From Campanula takesimana (lineage: Eukaryota > Streptophyta > Magnoliopsida > Asterales > Campanulaceae): a stretch of DNA of 64,000 bases. Below, in pieces: positions 59,271 to 64,000 of the stretch; the first letter of the stretch is position 1; the number at the start of each line of letters is the position of its first letter. The stretch covers positions 1-64,000 of the forward strand of contig JAOWBW010002540.1 in assembly GCA_026119855.1 (NCBI GenBank), written 5' to 3'. Made by a program: the position numbers and the translations under genes. The notes under the pieces were generated by a model, which ran no database searches, had not been told where the DNA came from, and saw nothing but the letters and a program-made list of their open reading frames with translations.

Positions 59271-59707
59271 ATTGTTGTGCTACAAAGCAGTGTTCAACTT
59301 AAATACAATCATTACAACATCTTTAGATCAAGCGTCGTTTGAATATTCTATGAAATTTACCTCATGTCTAATTAATTTTGATTAGTGATATATTTTTTAT
59401 TTTTTATTTATTTTTTTGGTACAAAGGAAATAAATATGATTAGTGATATGAAAACAAAGGACATGACTACATTCAGACTGCATGCTTTAGTAAAATCTCT
59501 AGTTGATCCCTTGTCCAACTCCTAGCTACAAATAAGCTTAATGGAATAAATGAGCTCAATTTGCCAAGATATCCCTAGATTTCAACTATAGTTGTAGCAT
59601 GATCCAAATGATTCGAAGCCCAAATATTTTTGTACCAAAACAAAATAATCAATAGAAAGCACGTTATGTGGTTGGGAAATAAGATTCGGAACCTTTGTTG
59701 TGATCAA
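59271..59707. other. Unassigned stretch before the chromovirus
   Basis: AT-rich with no gene. The last five bases, ATCAA (59703-59707), should be the target duplication of the next element. Confidence 0.45.
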
Positions 59708-60185
59708 TGTAACAACCGGCCCTTTTTATTTTTATTTTTATTATTTTGTTGGGCTATTATAATTAAGTTATGGAATGGGTTTAAAGTTGGCCCAAATAAA
59801 TTAAAAACCCAATAAGGTTAGTTAACCTTTTTTTTTTTTAGGGATGGAAAACCCTACTATATATATATATATATACATATTAAAACCCTAAACCTACTAT
59901 TATAATTCCTCCGCAAAGAAAAGGCACGGGGATTGAGGGAGAGGACAGCCGCAGAAGAGTTAGACAGAGAGGGAGATCGGGAAGAGGAGAAGGAGAAAGA
60001 GAGAAGGTGTGTGATCGACCCTCAAGGTAAAACCTAGTCTCCCTAATCTTCCTTGCTCATCTTTGTTGAATTAAAACATTAGAAATCTTAGCTGGGGAAG
60101 AACCCTAATTTGAAAACAACGAACTAAGGTTGAGTTCATGAATTGGGTTTTAATAATAGGAAGGATTATGAGATTATATGTATAT

Positions 60186-60470
60186 GTATGTGTGTGTAGT
60201 GTGTGCCGTGAGTGTATAAGGGTGGGTACTGTGTGTGTGTATTAGAGTGTGTGTGTACCGTGTGTGTACTGTGTGTGTGTATTCTGTGTGTGTACAGTGT
60301 GTGGTGTGGACTGTGTGTGTGTGTATTCGGTGGGTGTACAGTGTGTGTGGTGTGTACTGTGTGTGTGTGTATTCAGCGTGTACAGTGTGTGTGGTGTCTG
60401 CTGCGTTTTGTGTATGTGTCCTGTGTGTGTCGAGTGTGTGTGTTTGTGTATTAGGGTTATGTGTGTGTTT
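60186..60470 (+). repeat. GT-rich microsatellite in the LTR
   Basis: Imperfect GT runs interrupted by ACTGTG/ATTC words. The Cys/Val-rich frames here are only products of the repeat. Confidence 0.95.
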
Positions 60471-60494
60471 TTTTCCAAGGTGAAATTAGTGCGT

Positions 60495-60650
60495 GAACAG
60501 TAACGTGAATAGTAATTTAATCAGTGAATAGTGATTTAATCAGTGAATAGTGATTAAGCTGTGAATAGTGATTTTACGTGCTGTGAACAGTGATTTTACG
60601 CGCTGTGAATAGTGTCTGTGAATAGTAATTCCATAAGCTGGGAATAGTGT
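60495..60650 (+). repeat. GTGAATAGTG repeat cluster
   Basis: Eight or nine copies of GTGAA(T/C)AGT(G/A) spaced by 8-20 bases, some with TTTAATCA between. It lies inside the proposed first intron of the LTR. Confidence 0.9.
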
Positions 60651-60890
60651 TTTAATTAGGATTAATGCAACCCTAAAACTTATTATTGGGAATTGAATTA
60701 ATATAACCCTAAGGGTATTTTAGTAATCCGAAAGGGGTATTTTGGGAATACCAATAACGGGTAGAACGAACCCTAACAAAGAGTTTAAGATGATGAACTC
60801 GTGAAGTTAAGGAAGTAAAATAAAGCCTAATGGGGACGGAGAATTAAAGTAATTCATGTTCCTAAGAAAGCCGTGTTTGCGTGTTTGTAG

Positions 60891-60932
60891 ATTTTGCACG
60901 TGAATTTGCGAAGCGAAGACTGCAAGGCTAAG
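60891..60932 (+). other. Candidate micro-exon in the chromovirus LTR
   Basis: TTTGTAG acceptor before it and AG/GTAAGGGATTACG donor after it. Equivalent blocks are 40204-40242 (39 nt) and, on the minus strand, 41833-41792 (42 nt). The boundaries are kept while the block itself has diverged. No RNA evidence available. Confidence 0.5.
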
Positions 60933-61159
60933 GTAAGGGATTACGATCCTTAGTTCTTGATGTCTCTATCCTTTAATGTAGGATTCCTATATATTCTTTC
61001 ATGAGTAGTTACCTAGTGGCGGTAACATTTGAATTCTTAAAAGTTGTGAACGCCTTTTGAATGTTCCTACCCCTTGACATGTTTTAAATCAATGGGTACC
61101 AAAACATATCTTTGAAATTGTATGGTGTTCTCGTACCTTGAACACTAAGTTGAAACCTT

Positions 61160-61258
61160 GCTATATCTTAATGTGGTATAGACATTCGCTTACTTTGCTA
61201 TATCTTAATGTGGTATAGACATTCGCTTACTTCGCTATATCTCAATGTGGTATAGACG
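61160..61258 (+). repeat. 37-base tandem triplicate
   Basis: Three copies starting GCTATATCT(T/C)AATGTGG at 61160, 61197 and 61234; the last is cut short. In the proposed second LTR intron. Confidence 0.93.
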
Positions 61259-61942
61259 GACTAAGTAGGTTAATCTAGTTTGAAATGAAAAAGAACTAGG
61301 CTTTGGTACTGCTTAAATGAAGTAGTTGATTATCATGATAAATCTTACCTAAATGCCCTGATCAGGCATTGCACCTGAAATGGTGACGATATCTTGGAAT
61401 TGACGGACTTGAAAGTAAATGCCACCCTTCTTTTGAAAAATGTTATTGTTAACTGTTTGAATCTTAGCGGTTAACTCAATATTTAAATGAAAGCTCATCC
61501 TTGAAAATACTATCATTGTTTCGTACTTCCGGTCATCTCTCCTTAGAACCTGGAGAGATCCCGTATGAACTTACTGAGCATTGTTCGTTCACCCCTTCCA
61601 TAATATTTGTTCTCCAGGATATAAATAGGAGGAGGTCTCGATGGACAAAAGAGGAGTTGTTAAGGTGATAATGAAGACCTTGACGATGAAGATTTGAAGG
61701 AAGTCTTTTAGTAGTAGTTAGAAAGAACTATCTATGAATGTTTATTTAAATGATGGTTATAATTAGTCGTAGGAGTTTTGAAAGACAATTAATTCGCTTC
61801 CGTTATTTATTTTGAATAGTGGTTAGAGATACTAGCCGTTAATGTTTGGATTATTGTTTAAGACCGTTGTTTTCCCGCGTTTGGGGACGGGTTTTATTAA
61901 AGGATATTATATTATATTACTCCGAAATTCGGGGTGTTACAG

Positions 61943-61957
61943 TTGGTAATCAGAGCT
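61943..61957 (+). other. Primer binding site with a one-base insertion
   Basis: Reads TTGGTAATCAGAGC where the related element has TTGGTATCAGAGC. The extra A would break the 12-base pairing with initiator methionine tRNA. A sequencing indel is as likely as a real change. Confidence 0.75.
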
Positions 61958-62067
61958 CCGGTTTAGGTTTACATGGGAGACTATAGAAAGAAGTTAAGAC
62001 TATGAGGATAAATAGTACTTAACATAGATTGGGCTTTAGAACTCTGATAAGGAAGATAGTACTTTTG

Positions 62068-62165
62068 AGGAACCTTTCTAAATTGAGAAACTGACCTTTT
62101 GAGGAAACTTTCTAAATTAGGAAACTTTCTAAATTGAGGAACTTTCCAAATAAGGAAACTTACTG
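62068..62165 (+). repeat. Short imperfect repeats in the leader
   Basis: Four to five copies of ACTTTCTAAATT(G)AGGAA-like units after the primer site. Alternating complementary halves would fold. Confidence 0.75.
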
Positions 62166-62286
62166 TTTTGGGAAAGAACCTAAGATAAGAAACGTCTTTT
62201 TATGTCTTTCTTTTATATGCTTAAGATGACGGTTATTTGACTTTAAGTATGTGATTCTAACGTTGATTGTGTCCAAATTATAGGAA

Positions 62287-62823
62287 ATGGACGGACTTAA
62301 GGACAAAATGATGAAGAATTTGAGGCATAAGACGCCGAAGGAAAGGGCAGCTCTGAGGCATGCATGGACTGTCAGAAAGCTCAAGAAGCAGCTTAAACAT
62401 GAAGAGAAGAAAACAGACGCTACATTTGAGCGATGGATGTATACTAGGGAAAGGTGGCATAAAGCGGTAGATGAAGTGGAGAAACTAAAAGAGGTTGTGA
62501 ATAAGCAGGACGCGTATGAAGCCTCGATAAGGGAAGAATATTACAGAAGTTACTACAAAGTCCCAGAACTTGAGGAAGCACCCAATGTGGGGGAAATGGG
62601 AGCCAATGAGGAGATAGAGGAACTAGAAGAGGAAGAAGCGGTAGAGATAGAGGTCATAGTGGAGGGCAACGAAGCTGCCCCAATTGTGATCGAAGATGAG
62701 GAAGAACTGGAGGAAGCACCGGTTCGTAGGCCGAGGGGAAGGCCAAGAGGTTCAAAGAGTGCACCAAGGGTCCCTAGTGGAAGGCCTAGGGGAAGGCCTA
62801 GGAAGAATGTAGGCCGTGATTGA
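62287..62823 (+). CDS. Extra frame before gag: acidic coiled-coil protein with AT-hooks
   Basis: The ATG at 62287 opens 178 codons in the leader, between the primer site and gag. Residues 1-75 are Lys/Arg/Glu-rich with heptad-like spacing, probably a coiled coil. Residues 95-145 are very acidic. The C-terminus has two clear AT-hook cores, RRPRGRPRGS (about 147-156) and SGRPRGRPRK (about 164-173), the motif that binds the minor groove of AT-rich DNA. An AG acceptor-like site lies just before the ATG. Its frame is intact although the element has repeats and a primer-site change. Function is unknown; nuclear DNA binding is an inference from the hooks. Other elements carry accessory frames, but I do not know this one as a described protein. 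Confidence 0.65.
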   Translation: MDGLKDKMMKNLRHKTPKERAALRHAWTVRKLKKQLKHEEKKTDATFERWMYTRERWHKAVDEVEKLKEVVNKQDAYEASIREEYYRSYYKVPELEEAPNVGEMGANEEIEELEEEEAVEIEVIVEGNEAAPIVIEDEEELEEAPVRRPRGRPRGSKSAPRVPSGRPRGRPRKNVGRD

Positions 62824-63046
62824 GGAACGAAATTTAGAATTATTTTATTCTTAGTATTAATAGCTAGCTTAGTCAGTTAGATTCTTTTAGTAGAACTCTT
62901 GTTTTGTTTGAATTCCAAAATTCTTTTAATAAAATTATTGAAGTTATTTTAGCATATAGTCTTGTAAATTGTTTTGTTTTAAAGTTGTGGCAAACGAACT
63001 AACTAAAACAAGAAATAGTGGTCAAATGAAAAGATCATGAATGAAA

Positions 63047-63392
63047 TTGGCTTAGTGAAACAGCCAAGTGAAAGTTAGTTTCGGTCAGAGTAGAATGATT
63101 GAAACAAGCATAAGCGGCCTAATGAAATGGCCAAGGCAAAGAAGTACCAAAGAAATCTTTTGAAATGAATGTATGACTGGTCGGAGAAGACGGCCAAATA
63201 TAACCAAAAGTATGGTCTAGTGAAATGACCTATGAAAGTAAATCAAGATTCATAGAAAGAAATAATAAAGATAGGGGTATAATGAGACCCAAGAAATGTA
63301 GTAAAATTTACTATAATAAGAAAGCGTTGGCTTAGTAAACGGCCATAGGTCTAAGTGAATGACCTTTATTTAGATAACAAGCCTAGTAAGGC
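63047..63392 (+). other. Row of seven small stem-loops before gag
   Basis: Short hairpins of a common form (stem GGYC/GRCC or TTGGCT/AGCCAA, loop containing TAGTGAAA or a variant) at 63047-63067, 63116-63132, 63179-63194, 63214-63230, 63328-63344, 63348-63364 and 63381-63392. The stems change in compensating pairs while the loop keeps TARTGAA. Confidence 0.7.
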
Positions 63393-63490
63393 GACCTCAG
63401 TGTATGTTGTGAAAGTAAAAGTATAAAGTACGCGAGAGCGTGTAAAACGTTTTGTATTCGCAGTATTAATAGATATCCTGTTATCCTCAG

Positions 63491-64000
63491 ATGTCGAGGA
63501 ACAACAGAAGGAGCAATGCTGGAAACGATGGTGGACAAGATCCCAACATGACTAATTTACTACAGACATTAGCTCAGACAATGGCTGGAATCGGTCAAGT
63601 AGTGCAAGGATTGGCAGCTCAGCAGCAGCAACCACAACCTCAACCAGTGACACAGAGAGATCCTCTTGAGTCATTTCAGAAAAGAAACCCAGAATCATTC
63701 TCTAGAGAGCCAAAAGATAAGCCAGAGGATTGGATAAAAGACATGGAGAAGATTTTTGAGACGTTGACTTGCACAACGGAACAACGGGTGGTGTTTGCAA
63801 CGTTCATGTTTAAAGGAAAGGCTCTTAAATGGTGGGAAGCCGAAAAGAGAGCATCAGCTGCGCGTGGAGATGAGGCCTTCACGTGGAACAGGTTCAAGAC
63901 GGTGTTTTATGAGAAGTATTACCCCGCAAGTGTCCGCAATGAGAAGGTAGCGGAGTTCCTGATGCTGACTCAGGGTAGCATGACCGTAGATGATTACTGC
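63491..64000 (+). CDS. gag: Gag of the chromovirus, N-terminal part (continues past window)
   Basis: ATG at 63491 directly after a TATCCTCAG acceptor-like site; 170 codons are in the window and the frame is still open at the end. After a Gln/Pro-rich start comes the retrotransposon gag domain: DWIKDMEKIFETL (about residues 85-97) and FKGKALKWWEAEKR (about 108-121), as in Ty3/gypsy chromoviruses. The protein forms the particle and packages the element RNA. No frameshift is seen in this part. The start is chosen because no upstream ATG keeps the frame and because of the acceptor-like context. Confidence 0.85.
   Translation, partial: MSRNNRRSNAGNDGGQDPNMTNLLQTLAQTMAGIGQVVQGLAAQQQQPQPQPVTQRDPLESFQKRNPESFSREPKDKPEDWIKDMEKIFETLTCTTEQRVVFATFMFKGKALKWWEAEKRASAARGDEAFTWNRFKTVFYEKYYPASVRNEKVAEFLMLTQGSMTVDDYC

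Larger units (their letters stand above)
59708..61941 (+). repeat. 5' LTR of the chromovirus
   Basis: 2234 bases with TG...CA ends. A TATA-rich stretch at 59856-59880 is the likely promoter. It holds a GT microsatellite (60186-60470), GTGAATAGTG repeats (60495-60650) and a 37-base triplicate (61160-61258). Splice-like sites at 60027, 60890/60891, 60932/60933 and 61617/61618 match those of two other copies. Confidence 0.85.
59708..64000 (+). mobile_element. Chromovirus-type Ty3/gypsy element, 5' part (continues past window)
   Basis: LTR, primer site, leader with an extra frame, hairpin row and the start of gag, all on the plus strand. The gag and the LTR ends (TGTAACAACCGG and CGGGGTGTTACA) suggest the Tekay/Del lineage. 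Pol and the 3' LTR lie outside the window, so completeness is unknown. Confidence 0.85.

Noticed and set aside
60212..60503. Cys/Val-rich frames of about 80 codons
   Set aside because: Translations of a GT microsatellite in three frames; not conserved.

Overview
The window is nuclear DNA of a eudicot plant, possibly an asterid; the genus cannot be read from it. The evidence is AT-rich intergenic DNA, Ty1/copia elements of the SIRE and Angela types, Ty3/gypsy chromovirus and Tat pieces, many Stowaway MITEs with TA target duplications, and one plant-specific strigolactone-signalling gene. No rRNA, tRNA, CRISPR or bacterial-type feature was seen. All coordinates were read by eye; element edges marked approximate may be off by several bases.

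Region 1 (1-23931) is a three-level nest of copia retrotransposons, all on the minus strand. A young SIRE-type element (A, 12-13801, target duplication AACTC) sits in the reverse-transcriptase region of an Angela-type element (B). B itself sits in the gag of a sibling Angela element (C, long terminal repeat 22419-23931). The rest of B and C lies left of the window. A has a third reading frame after pol, with a likely intron, and several single-base frameshifts.

Region 2 (23932-28614) holds microsatellites, the 3' end of a Tat-type gypsy element with an antisense gene and an LTR, a Stowaway MITE split by a small Mutator-like element, a chain of inverted-repeat elements separated by TA microsatellites, and a hAT-like element.

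Region 3 (29043-35556, minus) is the only clear host gene: a D53/SMXL6-7-8 type repressor of strigolactone signalling with three coding exons and 1050 residues. Its introns carry two Stowaway MITEs, a near-perfect foldback and a larger element with hairpin ends. The degron motif reads RGET instead of RGKT.

Region 4 (35791-59707) is layered transposon debris. It includes hAT and Stowaway elements, an old chromovirus LTR split by a second chromovirus, a Mutator-like element carrying what looks like a KRP cell-cycle inhibitor fragment, Helitron-like ends, Tourist MITEs, a copia LTR, and a TRIM whose three LTR copies (one inverted) share one target duplication.

Region 5 (59708-64000) is the 5' end of a plus-strand chromovirus that continues past the window. 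It has a 2.2 kb LTR, a primer site, a 178-residue open reading frame with AT-hooks ahead of gag, a row of small hairpins, and the start of gag. Three LTR copies in the window share the same splice-like signals around a 39-42 nt micro-exon, so the gag leader may be spliced.
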